Part shown: piece by piece, positions 16,650 to 25,453 of the stretch
Numbering within the stretch: the stretch's first letter is position 1
Layout: the number at the start of each line of letters is the position of its first letter
DNA from: Adhaeretor mobilis
Lineage (GTDB): Bacteria > Planctomycetota > Planctomycetia > Pirellulales > Lacipirellulaceae
Assembly: GCF_007741515.1 (NCBI RefSeq)
Contig: NZ_CP036263.1
Span: forward strand, 4,637,178-4,701,177
Direction of reading: 5' to 3'
DNA length: 64,000 nt
Program-made: the position numbers and the translations under genes
The notes under the pieces: generated by a model
Seen by the model: only the letters and a program-made list of their open reading frames with translations
Database searches by the model: none
What the model was told of the DNA's origin: nothing

Positions 16650-17939
16650 GTGAAGATTCGGACATGGATTGTCGGAATTGCGGCCCTCGCAATGAGCGGG
16701 AATGGTGCTGCAGCTCAGACACAGGCGACCGACTGGTCGTATGACAACAACGTGAAAGCCGTCGGCTGCTGTGAAGACAGCTGCTGCGGTGATGATTCCT
16801 GCTGCGATTTCGACCCCTGCTGTGGCGATGCTTGCTGCGGCGACGGAGTTGGTTGTGGCAGTGGCTGCGGAGTTGGCGGTGCATTGGCTGGCATGTCGCT
16901 GGCCGGAGCACTAGGCCTGGAGGACTCAGGTCTGGTAGTCGGTGGTTGGACGCAAGTCGGTTACCACGACGAGCAAACCGAGCTCTCGAATACCTTCGAC
17001 GACGGACTAGCGTTCAATGATCTGCAAGATCGGATCAATCTCCACCAGCAGTACTTCTTCCTCGGGAAAGATGCTGACGGTAGCGACGGATGGGACTGGG
17101 GTTTCCGCACCGACGTCATGTACGGTACAGATGCCCAGAAAACCCAAGCCTTCGGCAACCCAGGAGCTGGTACCCGCGGCTTCGGTTCTTACGATGCTTC
17201 GCTGGATCACGGCTACTACGGCTGGGCGATTCCTCAAGCCTACGCTGAGCTTGAGAATGGCGACTTCAACGTGAAGATTGGTAAGTTCTACACGCTCGTA
17301 GGATACGAAGTCGTTACCGCTCCGGATAACTTCTTCTACAGTCACTCGTTGACCATGTTCAACAGCGAGCCGTTCACCCACACTGGTGTCCTTACTTCTT
17401 ACACAGGTTTCGGCGGACTCACCCTGTACAACGGCTGGACCGCTGGCTGGGATACTGGTTTCGACAACACCCTCGGTGGTAGCAACTACCTCGGTGGTTT
17501 TGGTCTCGACATCAGCGACAACCTGAGCTTCACCTACATCACCACCTACGGTAACTTCGGTGCCCGTGATGGCGGTCAAGATGACAGCTACTCGCACAGC
17601 ATCGTAATCGCTGCCAGCCTGACCGATCGCCTTGAATACGTATTCCAGAGTGACTTGGTCGGTATCGACGCCACGGCTGACAATGGCACACAGATCGGTA
17701 GCAACGACCAGACTGGAATCAACCAGTACTTGTTCTACCAGTGGAACGATCGCGTCAAGCTCGGTTCGCGTATGGAATGGTGGAAGAGCGACGGAACTTC
17801 GCACTACGAGCTAACTAGTGGTGTGAACTTCAGCGTGCTTGATAACTTGGTCGTGCGTCCTGAGTACCGCATGGACTGGGCTCCTGGCCTCGATGTTGAT
17901 CGCGACACCATCGGTATCGACGCCATCCTGACTTACTAA
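16650..17939 (+). CDS. Outer-membrane beta-barrel porin with Cys-rich N-terminus
   Basis: A 429-residue outer-membrane protein. A signal peptide (1 to about 22) is followed by a segment with twelve cysteines between residues 40 and 73, mostly as CC pairs (GCCEDSCCGDDSCC and onward), then a Gly/Ala linker. From about residue 95 the sequence has the alternating, Trp/Tyr/Gly/Asp-rich strands of a barrel (GGWTQVGYH, LYNGWTAGWDTG), and ends with a strand finishing LTY, as barrels often do. Start is GTG with AAGGAG upstream. Followed by a strong terminator and many Asn/Gly codons in common use, so it is likely abundant. Transported solute unknown. Confidence 0.85.
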   Translation: MKIRTWIVGIAALAMSGNGAAAQTQATDWSYDNNVKAVGCCEDSCCGDDSCCDFDPCCGDACCGDGVGCGSGCGVGGALAGMSLAGALGLEDSGLVVGGWTQVGYHDEQTELSNTFDDGLAFNDLQDRINLHQQYFFLGKDADGSDGWDWGFRTDVMYGTDAQKTQAFGNPGAGTRGFGSYDASLDHGYYGWAIPQAYAELENGDFNVKIGKFYTLVGYEVVTAPDNFFYSHSLTMFNSEPFTHTGVLTSYTGFGGLTLYNGWTAGWDTGFDNTLGGSNYLGGFGLDISDNLSFTYITTYGNFGARDGGQDDSYSHSIVIAASLTDRLEYVFQSDLVGIDATADNGTQIGSNDQTGINQYLFYQWNDRVKLGSRMEWWKSDGTSHYELTSGVNFSVLDNLVVRPEYRMDWAPGLDVDRDTIGIDAILTY

Positions 17940-18019
17940 GGTTGGTTTGGCAGGAGTATGCTCGGCTGAAGGCAATATGCCTCCTGCCGCCAGCCAAGCT
18001 TAACTAACGATCCCCTTCA

Positions 18020-18062
18020 CCGGGGGTCGGCTTCATCCCCCGAAGCCGGCCCTCGGTTTTTT
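18020..18062 (+). terminator. Intrinsic terminator after the porin gene
   Basis: A stem of about 15 pairs (18020-18034 with 18042-18056, two of them G-T) has a 7-nt loop and is followed at once by TTTTTT. It ends about 120 bases after the porin stop codon. Confidence 0.85.
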
Positions 18063-18092
18063 GTTTCCCAGTATTCGGCAATCTCAGGTATC

Positions 18093-18167
18093 AACCCCCA
18101 CAGCTTGCGCTGGGGGCTAGATTTTCATATTCAAATGATCCTAGCCCCCGGCGCAAGCCGTGGGGTT
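18093..18167. repeat. Inverted repeat downstream of the porin terminator
   Basis: Arms of 27-28 nt at 18093-18120 and 18141-18167, around AGCTTGCGCTGGGGGCTAG, with a 20-nt loop and only about two mismatches. It lies between convergent genes and may end transcription from either side. Confidence 0.8.
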
Positions 18168-18195
18168 ATTGAATTTGTACAATATCTCAGCACTT

Positions 18196-18687
18196 CTAAA
18201 TCAAAATCGCCTTTCCCAACTTGCGACGCACAGGCACAAACTGCCCTGCGTGCATCATGTCGTGCGTCGCGAGCAAAATGTACATGTGACCCACGGTCGG
18301 GAACATCTCACGGAACTTCTCTGGCGAAGGTGCATCTAGATCTGTCTCGCTAGTGCGCTCCAACGAAGCCATCGTAGCTTCACGAACCTCATCGAGCAGA
18401 CGCAGGTACTCTTCCTTCGTGTGAAGCTTCGTTTTGTCCACACTCTTGGAATTCTCAGTGCTGTAGGTTTCCGCGAAGCCATCCGGCAGTTCGATTGCTG
18501 CCCCGGGCTCGACCATTTCTAACAGATGACACTCCGATGAAATTAAATGCCCAAGCTGCCATGCGAGACAATTGCAGCCCTCACCTGGGCTCTCCAGCAG
18601 CTCAGCATCTTCGAGGTCGCTGAAATAGGTCTTCAAAATAAAGGCACTAGTTTCAGCCGTGGTGCGAATGGCATCTTGAGCGTTCAT
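18196..18687 (-). CDS. DinB family protein
   Basis: A 163-residue four-helix DinB/YfiT-like protein. The three metal-ligand histidines of the family are in place: His47 in AWQLGHLISS, and His142 and His146 in ATHDMMHAGQF. Family members are metal-dependent, often thiol transferases using bacillithiol or mycothiol, or have unknown roles; nothing here tells the substrate. The ATG at 18687 gives a family-type start; a longer frame upstream is unlikely. Convergent with the porin gene. Confidence 0.85.
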   Translation of the reverse strand: MNAQDAIRTTAETSAFILKTYFSDLEDAELLESPGEGCNCLAWQLGHLISSECHLLEMVEPGAAIELPDGFAETYSTENSKSVDKTKLHTKEEYLRLLDEVREATMASLERTSETDLDAPSPEKFREMFPTVGHMYILLATHDMMHAGQFVPVRRKLGKAILI

Positions 18688-19051
18688 GATTCTTCTCCGA
18701 GAGCAGTGAATACTTGACTTTGCACAACATACCATAGCGGTGTGGGCTTAGTAGCGTGTATTCACCCAACTGATCGCTGCTTCCCATCCTTCTACCATGC
18801 TCGAGCCTTCTCGCGTACAGGTCCCTGTGAGGGAACGATTTGCTGATTTTCGACTCAAGCCTTGGGCCTCGAGCTACAGGCCCACCCCGTTGCCACCCGC
18901 TCGAATCGCGCGATAATGGCTAATTCCACAAATCTCGCCAGGCGAGGCGTAGCTCGCCGGCTACTTGCTGTTTTCACTAGGCACTTGCCTCCGCTGCCGT
19001 GCCCAGAGTTTCCTAACACCTAATTCCCTATTCCCCCCAAACCCCTCCGCT
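18688..19051. other. Divergent region between the DinB gene and guaB
   Basis: About 364 bases that should carry both promoters. I see a small hairpin (TGGGCCT at 18863 with AGGCCCA at 18878) and a repeat GGCGAGGCGTAGCTCGCC at 18941-18958; a near copy of the latter lies at 62767. No gene seen. Confidence 0.4.
18941..18966. repeat. Short dispersed repeat GGCGAGGCGTAGC, copy 1
   Basis: The 26 bases include the small hairpin GGCGAG/CTCGCC. A second copy with about two differences lies at 62767-62792, also upstream of a gene. Confidence 0.6.
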
Positions 19052-20536
19052 ATGAACGACAAACTCATCGGCACTGGCCTCACCTTCGACGACGTTCTCA
19101 TCGAGCCTAGCATGAGCAGTGTCATCCCCTCCGAGGTGGATGTAGCGACCCGACTCACCAAGCGCATTTCCATGCGGGCGCCGCTGTTAAGCTCGCCCAT
19201 GGATACGGTGACTGAGCACCGCATGGCGATCGCCCTCGCCCAAGAAGGGGGACTGAGCGTCATCCACAAGAATATGTCCGTGGAGCGCCAGACTAAAGAG
19301 GTCGACAAGGTGAAGCGCTCCGCGAACGGCATCATCGTCGATCCGGTGACGCTCCCGTCGGATGCTAGCGTCGCCGTCGCTCGGCAGACCATGCAGTCGT
19401 CCAACGTCTCCGGCATTCCGATCACCGCACCCGACGGCAAGCTGGCGGGTATTCTCACGCGGCGCGATCTCCGCTTCCTGGAAGACTCCGACCAGCCGGT
19501 GGCTCAAGTGATGACCCAAGGTGCCCAGCTTGTTACGGCTACGGGGACTGTGACGCTTGAGGAAGCAGAGAAGATATTGATGGCAAAAAAGGTCGAGAAG
19601 CTTCTCCTGGTTGACGAAGAATACAAACTGACGGGTCTCATCACGATCAAAGACATCGACATGATGCGGCGGTTCCCTCAGGCGAGTAAAGACGCCCAGG
19701 GTCGCCTCCGCGTTGGGGCTGCTATCGGAGTCCACGACTTCGAGCGGGCAGCGAGCCTCATCGAGAAAGATGTCGACTTTTTGGTAGTCGATAGTGCTCA
19801 CGGGCATTCGACTAATGTGATCGAGACCGTCAAAGAGTTGAAGAAGCGTTGGGACATCGACCTGGTTGCAGGTAATGTCGCAACGGCTGAAGGAACGAAG
19901 GATTTGATTGCCGCTGGGGCCGATGCTGTGAAAGTTGGCATTGGCCCGGGATCGATCTGCACTACGCGGGTGATCTCCGGGATTGGCGTTCCCCAGGTCA
20001 CGGCAGTCTACAACGCATCTCAAGCAGCCGCCGGCAGCGATACCACCATCATCGCGGACGGCGGAATTAGATACTCAGGAGACATTACCAAAGCACTTGT
20101 AGCTGGGGCCCACGTGGTGATGCTTGGCGGCTTGCTCGCCGGGCTGGACGAAAGCCCAGGCGAGCGAGTGTTGTACCAAGGACGCACCTTCAAGACCTAT
20201 CGCGGGATGGGTTCGATGGGGGCAATGGTACACGGCAGTAGCGAACGATACCGACAATCCAAGGACGACGCCGGCAACGGCAAGCTGGTTCCCGAAGGCG
20301 TGGAAGGACGCGTGCCCTACAAAGGGCCGTTGAGCCCCTTCCTCTACCAAATGATCGGGGGCCTGCGTGCCGGAATGGGATACGCCGGTGCCAGAACCAT
20401 CGAGGAGTTGCGCACTGAGGCGCGGTTCATTCAAGTGACCCCGGCCAGCGTGCGAGAAAGCCATCCGCATGACATCGCCATTACGCAAGAAGCTCCGAAC
20501 TATACCGCAGAGTATAGCGCTAGCGAAACCATTTAA
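19052..20536 (+). CDS. guaB: IMP dehydrogenase
   Basis: A 494-residue IMPDH, oxidising IMP to XMP in GMP synthesis. It opens with GTGLTFDDVLIEPS, carries two CBS domains inserted near residues 95-210, and has the catalytic loop GPGSICTTRVISG (Cys303). The flap and C-terminal segments (TYRGMGSMGAM, GGLRAGMGYAGA) are typical. The ATG at 19052 gives the standard start. The next gene begins inside its 3' end, so the two may be cotranscribed. Confidence 0.96.
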   Translation: MNDKLIGTGLTFDDVLIEPSMSSVIPSEVDVATRLTKRISMRAPLLSSPMDTVTEHRMAIALAQEGGLSVIHKNMSVERQTKEVDKVKRSANGIIVDPVTLPSDASVAVARQTMQSSNVSGIPITAPDGKLAGILTRRDLRFLEDSDQPVAQVMTQGAQLVTATGTVTLEEAEKILMAKKVEKLLLVDEEYKLTGLITIKDIDMMRRFPQASKDAQGRLRVGAAIGVHDFERAASLIEKDVDFLVVDSAHGHSTNVIETVKELKKRWDIDLVAGNVATAEGTKDLIAAGADAVKVGIGPGSICTTRVISGIGVPQVTAVYNASQAAAGSDTTIIADGGIRYSGDITKALVAGAHVVMLGGLLAGLDESPGERVLYQGRTFKTYRGMGSMGAMVHGSSERYRQSKDDAGNGKLVPEGVEGRVPYKGPLSPFLYQMIGGLRAGMGYAGARTIEELRTEARFIQVTPASVRESHPHDIAITQEAPNYTAEYSASETI

Positions 20537-21956
20537 TCGCACAGCTCGGGGGAACTGCACTAGCTCTCCATACTGGTGGGGAACTCTCGCTTACTCCCAG
20601 CTTGGATTAGCGCTGGTCGTACTGCACTTCTCAACAAGCTTAGCGCAAGCGGAAACATGGCATTCCACACAGCAGGATGCGGCTAGTGCTTCAGAGAATC
20701 CAACGCAAGCGGCGCGGCAAACAGTCCAGATGAGTAAGCGACAAGTCGCTCGTTGGAATCCCTACACAGAGAACGCTCAATCGATCAAGGCTGATAGCAA
20801 CTTCCAGCGTGCCAGTTGGGAAGAAGTCGCAGCGTCCCAAGACCACCACGCGGTTGTCCAATCTGCGGAAACCCTGGAAGTCGATCCCTTCGAGCGCACC
20901 GATTTCGATGGCAACGTTGAACCGGCGCAACTGCTCGCCCAGAACGACGATCCGTTCGACCTCGACATCCCCGAATACGACCCGCCAGCCGAGAACGATC
21001 CGTTCAACGTAGGCGATTCGGAACCAGAAAACGAAGAGGACATTCCAGAGACGGATGACGACGCCGAAGCTGATTTTGAGGATGCTTTTGAAGACGCATT
21101 CGACGATCCAGATGCAGCGGAGTCGGAAGAGGAAGAGACCGAATTCGAACCAATTACGCCCGAACCAATTACGCCCGAACCCATCACGCCTGAACCGCTT
21201 CCAACTGGAGATGGCGAATCCGAGGTTGATAGCATCCTTCGCGATTCCAAGGAGTCGCTCGACAAAGAGACCATGCGAGAGGAAACCAGCCCCGAGGCGA
21301 GCAAGCTGTTAGAGAAATACCTTCGCGAGCAGGACGAAGACAAGGCCACCGGCGACGAGCAGAACCTATTTCAGGACCCTGACCTCGATAGGGATAAACA
21401 ACAGGACACTCTGAATGAAGAGGAGCTCGAGAAGCTGAGAAGTCAGGAAGCCAGGGGTCACAACGAGCTTGCCAAGGCACGTATTGAGAGCGAGAAGAAC
21501 TGCTCAGAAGAATTCGAAAAGCTGAAATCCGCACGTATCGAGAATATCGACCTTAGTATTCGCGTCCAAGGCGAGGCGGGTGCGGACTATCCGATCGCCT
21601 GCGGCTTAGGCAGCGAAGTATTCGCCCCACGTTCGTGGCCCCAGATCACCTACATGTGGAAAGCCTCCGGCACATGCCACAAGCCGTTGTACTTCGAGCA
21701 AGTTCAACTCGAACGCTATGGTCACTCGTGGGGACCATACTTGCAACCGATCATGTCCGGTGCCCATTTCTTCGGTTCCGTTGCTGTGCTCCCGTACAAG
21801 ATGGGCATTCGCACACCCAACGAATGCGTATACACCCTGGGCTACTACCGCCCGGGCAGTTGTGCACCGTACATGATCGACCCCGTGCCGTTCACTTGGC
21901 GAGCCGTATTCTTCCAAGGCATGGTCGCCGGCGGCGCTGCGGTTGCCTTGCCGTAA
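20469..21956 (+). CDS. Acidic secreted protein overlapping guaB
   Basis: A 495-residue hypothetical secreted protein. The only usable in-frame start is ATG 20469, inside guaB by 68 bases, which puts a hydrophobic signal-like stretch (SQLGLALVVLHFSTSLAQAE) at residues 44-63 after a long basic leader. A strongly acidic middle (residues about 140-330) includes the repeat ITPEPITPEPITPEP. The last 130 residues form a conserved-looking domain with several Cys and aromatic residues (SWPQITYMWKASGTCHKPLY, ECVYTLGYYRPGSCAPYM). Function unknown; probably a planctomycete envelope protein. Confidence 0.65.
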   Translation: MTSPLRKKLRTIPQSIALAKPFNRTARGNCTSSPYWWGTLAYSQLGLALVVLHFSTSLAQAETWHSTQQDAASASENPTQAARQTVQMSKRQVARWNPYTENAQSIKADSNFQRASWEEVAASQDHHAVVQSAETLEVDPFERTDFDGNVEPAQLLAQNDDPFDLDIPEYDPPAENDPFNVGDSEPENEEDIPETDDDAEADFEDAFEDAFDDPDAAESEEEETEFEPITPEPITPEPITPEPLPTGDGESEVDSILRDSKESLDKETMREETSPEASKLLEKYLREQDEDKATGDEQNLFQDPDLDRDKQQDTLNEEELEKLRSQEARGHNELAKARIESEKNCSEEFEKLKSARIENIDLSIRVQGEAGADYPIACGLGSEVFAPRSWPQITYMWKASGTCHKPLYFEQVQLERYGHSWGPYLQPIMSGAHFFGSVAVLPYKMGIRTPNECVYTLGYYRPGSCAPYMIDPVPFTWRAVFFQGMVAGGAAVALP

Positions 21957-21963
21957 GCGACTC

Positions 21964-22190
21964 TTAAGTAGCTCGGCCATCCTGGCTGAGTCGGGTAGAG
22001 CTGGCACTCCAAACTGAGATCGCCAAAACGGACCCGGCTGGCATTCTAAACCTCCCACTGCTCAGACCGGTGGCACCGAGCTACTCTCGGGGTGGCATGG
22101 GCAACTTGTTGCCCTTGAGCACGAGTGTTGGGGTAGCGTCGGGATTTCTCCTGAGAGACTACAAGGGTAGCAAGCTATCCATGCCACCCC
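21964..22190. repeat. Two adjacent inverted-repeat pairs
   Basis: The first pair joins AGTAGCTCGGCCA near 21967 with TGGCACCGAGCTACT near 22072. The second joins arms at 22089-22117 and 22162-22190 (about 24 of 29 positions) starting GGGGTGGCATGGGCAACTTG. Together they fill the gap. The second arm recurs at 35529. Confidence 0.75.
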
Positions 22191-22227
22191 GTATCGCGTT
22201 TAACCCACCTTCTACTACAATCGGTTC

Positions 22228-22941
22228 ATGACCGATCAAGCAGAAACCAGCGAAGCCCCTGCCCGCAAATGGCAACCGCTCGACCGCACGCAGCGCCGCA
22301 TCGCAGGCGTGCTCGTAGAAAAGGCCAAGACCACGCCCGGTAGCTACCCGCTCACGATGAACTCGATGGTTAATGCATCGAATCAAAAAAGCAATCGCTT
22401 CCCTCAGATGCAGCTCGACGAGGGAGATGCCTACGAGGCGTGCGAGCAGCTGATGAAGCTCGGCGCAATTGCCCAAATCCAAGGCGACAGCCGCACCGAG
22501 AAGTACCGCCACCTGCTGTACGACTGGCTTGGCGTCGATAAAACGGGAATTGCCGTCATGGGCGAGCTGCTGCTGCGCGGCGCGCAAACCCTCGGCGAGC
22601 TCCGCGCTAGAGCCGCTCGCATGGAACCGATCGCGGGTATGACAGAACTGCGACCGATCATTGATTCACTGGTCGCCAAAGAGCTCATGATCTACGTCAC
22701 GCCGCCGGGCCGCGGCTGCATCGTGACGCACAATCTTTACCAGCCGCAGGAGTTGGAGAAGGTGCTCAAAGATGCCGGCGCAACTGCCCCCGCCGCTGCC
22801 GCGGCACCACCGAGCCCGTCATCCGCGCCACTAGTGGTTTCGGCGACTGGCAATGAATTGGCAGAGCTCAGGGAGGAGGTCGCCGAGCTCCGACAAGAAC
22901 TCGCCGACCTGCGCGAACTGGTGGAGAGCTTGACCCAGTAG
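22228..22941 (+). CDS. YceH family protein (DUF480)
   Basis: A 237-residue YceH protein. The family core is clear: RRIAGVLVEKAKTTPGSYPL then MNSMVNASNQKSNR, two winged-helix units, and a later PPGRGCIVTHNLY. A Pro/Ala-rich linker (TAPAAAAAPPSPSSAP) joins a C-terminal leucine-heptad coiled coil (LAELREEVAELRQEL), longer than in the E. coli protein. Role unknown in general; the winged-helix folds suggest DNA binding or protein contacts. Confidence 0.85.
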   Translation: MTDQAETSEAPARKWQPLDRTQRRIAGVLVEKAKTTPGSYPLTMNSMVNASNQKSNRFPQMQLDEGDAYEACEQLMKLGAIAQIQGDSRTEKYRHLLYDWLGVDKTGIAVMGELLLRGAQTLGELRARAARMEPIAGMTELRPIIDSLVAKELMIYVTPPGRGCIVTHNLYQPQELEKVLKDAGATAPAAAAAPPSPSSAPLVVSATGNELAELREEVAELRQELADLRELVESLTQ

Positions 22942-23087
22942 CTGGCCCCCCAAGGTTGTCAGTTACACACCAGATCAGTGGTATCTCGAACGACCTCCTG
23001 TCGCAAGTGACACCGAGACGTGTGCGTATCGGCAATCCGGTTTGCAAACGAAGTGTCGTCGCCAACCATTTTTTCATAAGCCAACCC

Positions 23088-23477
23088 ATGGCCACTCCCA
23101 ACCCATTCGGCCTGCACACAATTACGCCCTATCTGATCGTGCAGCGCGTGCCCGAACTGATCGAGTTTCTCACCGAGCTCTTCGGCGCAAACCAACGGGG
23201 CGAACTGCACATGCGTGACGATGGCAGCGTGAAGCATGCCGAGGTGCAGATCGGCGATTCGGTCGTCATGATGGGCGAACCGATGACCGAGTTCAAAGCC
23301 CAACCGGCGACGCTTTACACCTATGTCGATGATTGCGACGCGACCTACGCGAAGGCTTTGGAGATAGGCGCAGAGTCCGTTCTAGAGCCTGAAGACTATC
23401 CCCACGGCGACCGCTACGGTGGGATCAAGGACCTAGCGGGGAATACGTGGTGGGTGGTGACACACGTGGGCGGGTGA
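23088..23477 (+). CDS. VOC (glyoxalase-like) family protein
   Basis: A 129-residue single-unit VOC protein: two beta-alpha-beta-beta-beta modules starting PYLIVQRVPELIEFLTE and YTYVDDCDATYAKALE, as in PhnB/bleomycin-resistance types. The ATG at 23088 gives the normal start; the frame extends upstream without a good start. Metal-binding His/Glu residues are only partly conserved, so an enzymatic role is uncertain. Confidence 0.8.
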   Translation: MATPNPFGLHTITPYLIVQRVPELIEFLTELFGANQRGELHMRDDGSVKHAEVQIGDSVVMMGEPMTEFKAQPATLYTYVDDCDATYAKALEIGAESVLEPEDYPHGDRYGGIKDLAGNTWWVVTHVGG

Positions 23478-23495
23478 GAAGCTGAGACAACGTAG

Positions 23496-23523
23496 GCCGT
23501 AACAAGCTTGGCGCCGTTACGGC
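23496..23523. repeat. Short inverted repeat after the VOC gene
   Basis: GCCGTAAC at 23496-23503 pairs with GTTACGGC at 23516-23523. There is no T run, so it is not a textbook terminator. Confidence 0.45.
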
Positions 23524-23636
23524 ACACTACATCAACAGGATCGCCGCCGCTTCAAATAGATTGCCTTCCTTGGCTATCGAGTGGCCCGATGGTAGGCTCA
23601 TGCCATTACAACATTGTTCATTCTTGAAAGTCCATC

Positions 23637-24416
23637 ATGCTCCGCCCTCTATTATTTCTGTTCGCCCTCGTGACATTGACCAGCGCTACCTTTGCTCAAG
23701 AGAAAGAGGATGCCGCAAAGAAGCAGTTCCTTGAGCTTCGAACCTACACGTTGGTTGATGCAGCAGCGGAAGAGAAGCTCGACGCCTATCTGGAAAAAGC
23801 ACTTCTACCAGCGCTGGAGCGTCAGGGCCTCGGTCCGAATGTAGCCTTTGATCAAGCAGGCGAAAGCGAAAGCATTGAAGTGATGCTGCTGATTGCCGGC
23901 CAGTCTGCCGAGGCTGTCACCACAGCAACCGCTAAGTTGGCAAAAGATGACACGTACCAACTGGCCGCCAAAGCGTACCACAGCACGCCCTCGGACAAGC
24001 CGCTGGTGAAACGGATTCGCAGTGAGTTGCTACAATCGTTCGACGTTTGGCCGCAGGCAATCGTTTCGCAGTATGTCAAAAAGGGCAGGGCACAACTGTT
24101 TGAGCTGCGCACCTATGAGAGCGCCACCGAAAGGCTTGGGCAACTCAAAGTCGAGATGTTCAACTCGGGTGAAGTGCCCATCTTTCTCGAATGCAATGTG
24201 ATGCCTGTGTTCATGGGGCAAGCATTGATCGGCGATAAGCTGCCAAATCTCACCTACATGACCGTTCACGACGATGCGAAAACGCGGGACGCAAATTGGG
24301 CGAAGTTCGTGCAGCACCCTGACTGGAAGGCCTACAGTAAGGTCAAGAAGTACGCAGGAACCGTGAGCAAGATCCACAAAAGCGATTGGGTGGCGAAACC
24401 GTATTCGCAGCTGTAG
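23637..24416 (+). CDS. Secreted NIPSNAP family protein
   Basis: A 259-residue protein with a signal peptide (1 to about 20, ending SATFAQ). Two NIPSNAP-type ferredoxin-like repeats follow, each beginning with the motif ELRTYT (near 33) or ELRTYESA (near 156), the second with MFNSGEVPIFLECN. NIPSNAP proteins are common in planctomycetes and their role is unknown; secretion is inferred from the signal peptide. Convergent with lexA, with only 2 bases between the two stop codons. Confidence 0.85.
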   Translation: MLRPLLFLFALVTLTSATFAQEKEDAAKKQFLELRTYTLVDAAAEEKLDAYLEKALLPALERQGLGPNVAFDQAGESESIEVMLLIAGQSAEAVTTATAKLAKDDTYQLAAKAYHSTPSDKPLVKRIRSELLQSFDVWPQAIVSQYVKKGRAQLFELRTYESATERLGQLKVEMFNSGEVPIFLECNVMPVFMGQALIGDKLPNLTYMTVHDDAKTRDANWAKFVQHPDWKAYSKVKKYAGTVSKIHKSDWVAKPYSQL

Positions 24417-24418
24417 TG

Positions 24419-25021
24419 CTAACCAACCTTGCGCACCACGCCTGTTACAATACCCAACACTTGCACGTTACGCACGTAGATTGGTTCCATCGAACTGTTG
24501 GCCGGTTGCAAACGGATGCGGTTGCCTTCAGGGATCCAGTATTTGAGAGTCGCTTCGCCCTCGTCGGTCATCGCAACCACGATGTCGTTCTTGCTGGCGT
24601 TCTTCGCCTTCTTGCAGATCACGATGTCGCCATCGGCGATGGCGGCTTCGATCATCGAATCGCCCTTCACACGTAAGGCGAAGTGGTTCTTCTTCGCAGG
24701 GAACATTGCGTCGAAGTCCAATAGCTCGGCGTCTTCAATCGCTTCAGTCAGACTACCCGCAGCAATCGACCCTACCAGCGGGATACCCTGATCCACGAGT
24801 CCAGCGTCGGTGAGCTGGATTGCCCTGGACATGTTGGGCTCACGAGTGATGAGGCCTTTTTTTTCCAATGCCTTTAAGTGGCACATCACGCCATTGGGAG
24901 AATTGATGCCAAACTGCTCGCCAATCTCTCGCACGGTCGGCCCGTAGCCGCGGCCCTGGATCTTGTCGCGAACGAACTCGTACACTTCGCGTTGGCGTTT
25001 GGTCAGTTGATCGAGGCTCAT
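24419..25021 (-). CDS. lexA: LexA repressor
   Basis: A 200-residue LexA, the self-cleaving repressor of the SOS response. The N-terminal winged helix (about 1-68) has TVREIGEQFGINSPNGVMCH as its recognition region. The self-cleavage site is Ala88-Gly89 in SIAAGS, the nucleophile is Ser122 in KGDSMIEAAIADGD, and Lys160 is the general base in ATLKYW. All catalytic parts are present. No clear SOS operator could be defined upstream, so autoregulation is expected from the family but not seen. Confidence 0.95.
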   Translation of the reverse strand: MSLDQLTKRQREVYEFVRDKIQGRGYGPTVREIGEQFGINSPNGVMCHLKALEKKGLITREPNMSRAIQLTDAGLVDQGIPLVGSIAAGSLTEAIEDAELLDFDAMFPAKKNHFALRVKGDSMIEAAIADGDIVICKKAKNASKNDIVVAMTDEGEATLKYWIPEGNRIRLQPANSSMEPIYVRNVQVLGIVTGVVRKVG

Positions 25022-25453
25022 CGCGGTCCTTGCTTGCGGGAGGAATTCATAGGGCTAAGAATGGTCAAAATAGCCCGCCAATAGCATAAATTGTGGTGCA
25101 ATCGACGCTATCATCCTAATATACGGGCGTACATCGTCAATAGCGTTTGTACAGTTATCGGCTGAAACTTAGTGGAATCCGCAATCTAGATGTCCATCGT
25201 CTCGTCGCATTGAGTCCCAGGTCATGCCCCAATGAACCACAAATTGCACGAATCACACGAATATTGCAGTGTGGAATTCTCGGGGAAAGCTTCTGTTTAC
25301 GCAAGAAATTAGTGTTATTCGATTTATTCGGGGCTTGAAAATGGCCCAGTGAGCAGCTCCGGCCGAGGGTAGCAAAACTCTCTTGTTGCCGATTTGGTAG
25401 CGCGATGCGAAAATGTAAGCATCTCGAACAACTAGCTGCAACAGGAGTCAGCC
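25022..25453. other. Divergent region between lexA and the first S1C protease
   Basis: About 430 bases. A loose palindrome with GTAC at both ends lies near 25129-25154; I could not tie it to a known LexA box. An AGGAG at 25443-25447 serves the protease start. No gene seen. Confidence 0.4.

Noticed and set aside
17007..17804. Long open frame on the strand opposite the porin gene
   Set aside because: It is explained by the codon bias of the porin gene; no start site or protein family supports it.
19187..20023. Long open frame opposite guaB
   Set aside because: Same reason: guaB is a certain gene and the opposite frame shows no motif.
25129..25154. Palindrome with GTAC ends upstream of lexA as an SOS operator
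   Set aside because: The inner bases do not match the known CTGT-N8-ACAG or GAAC-N4-GTTC operator types, and one copy is not enough to define a new box.
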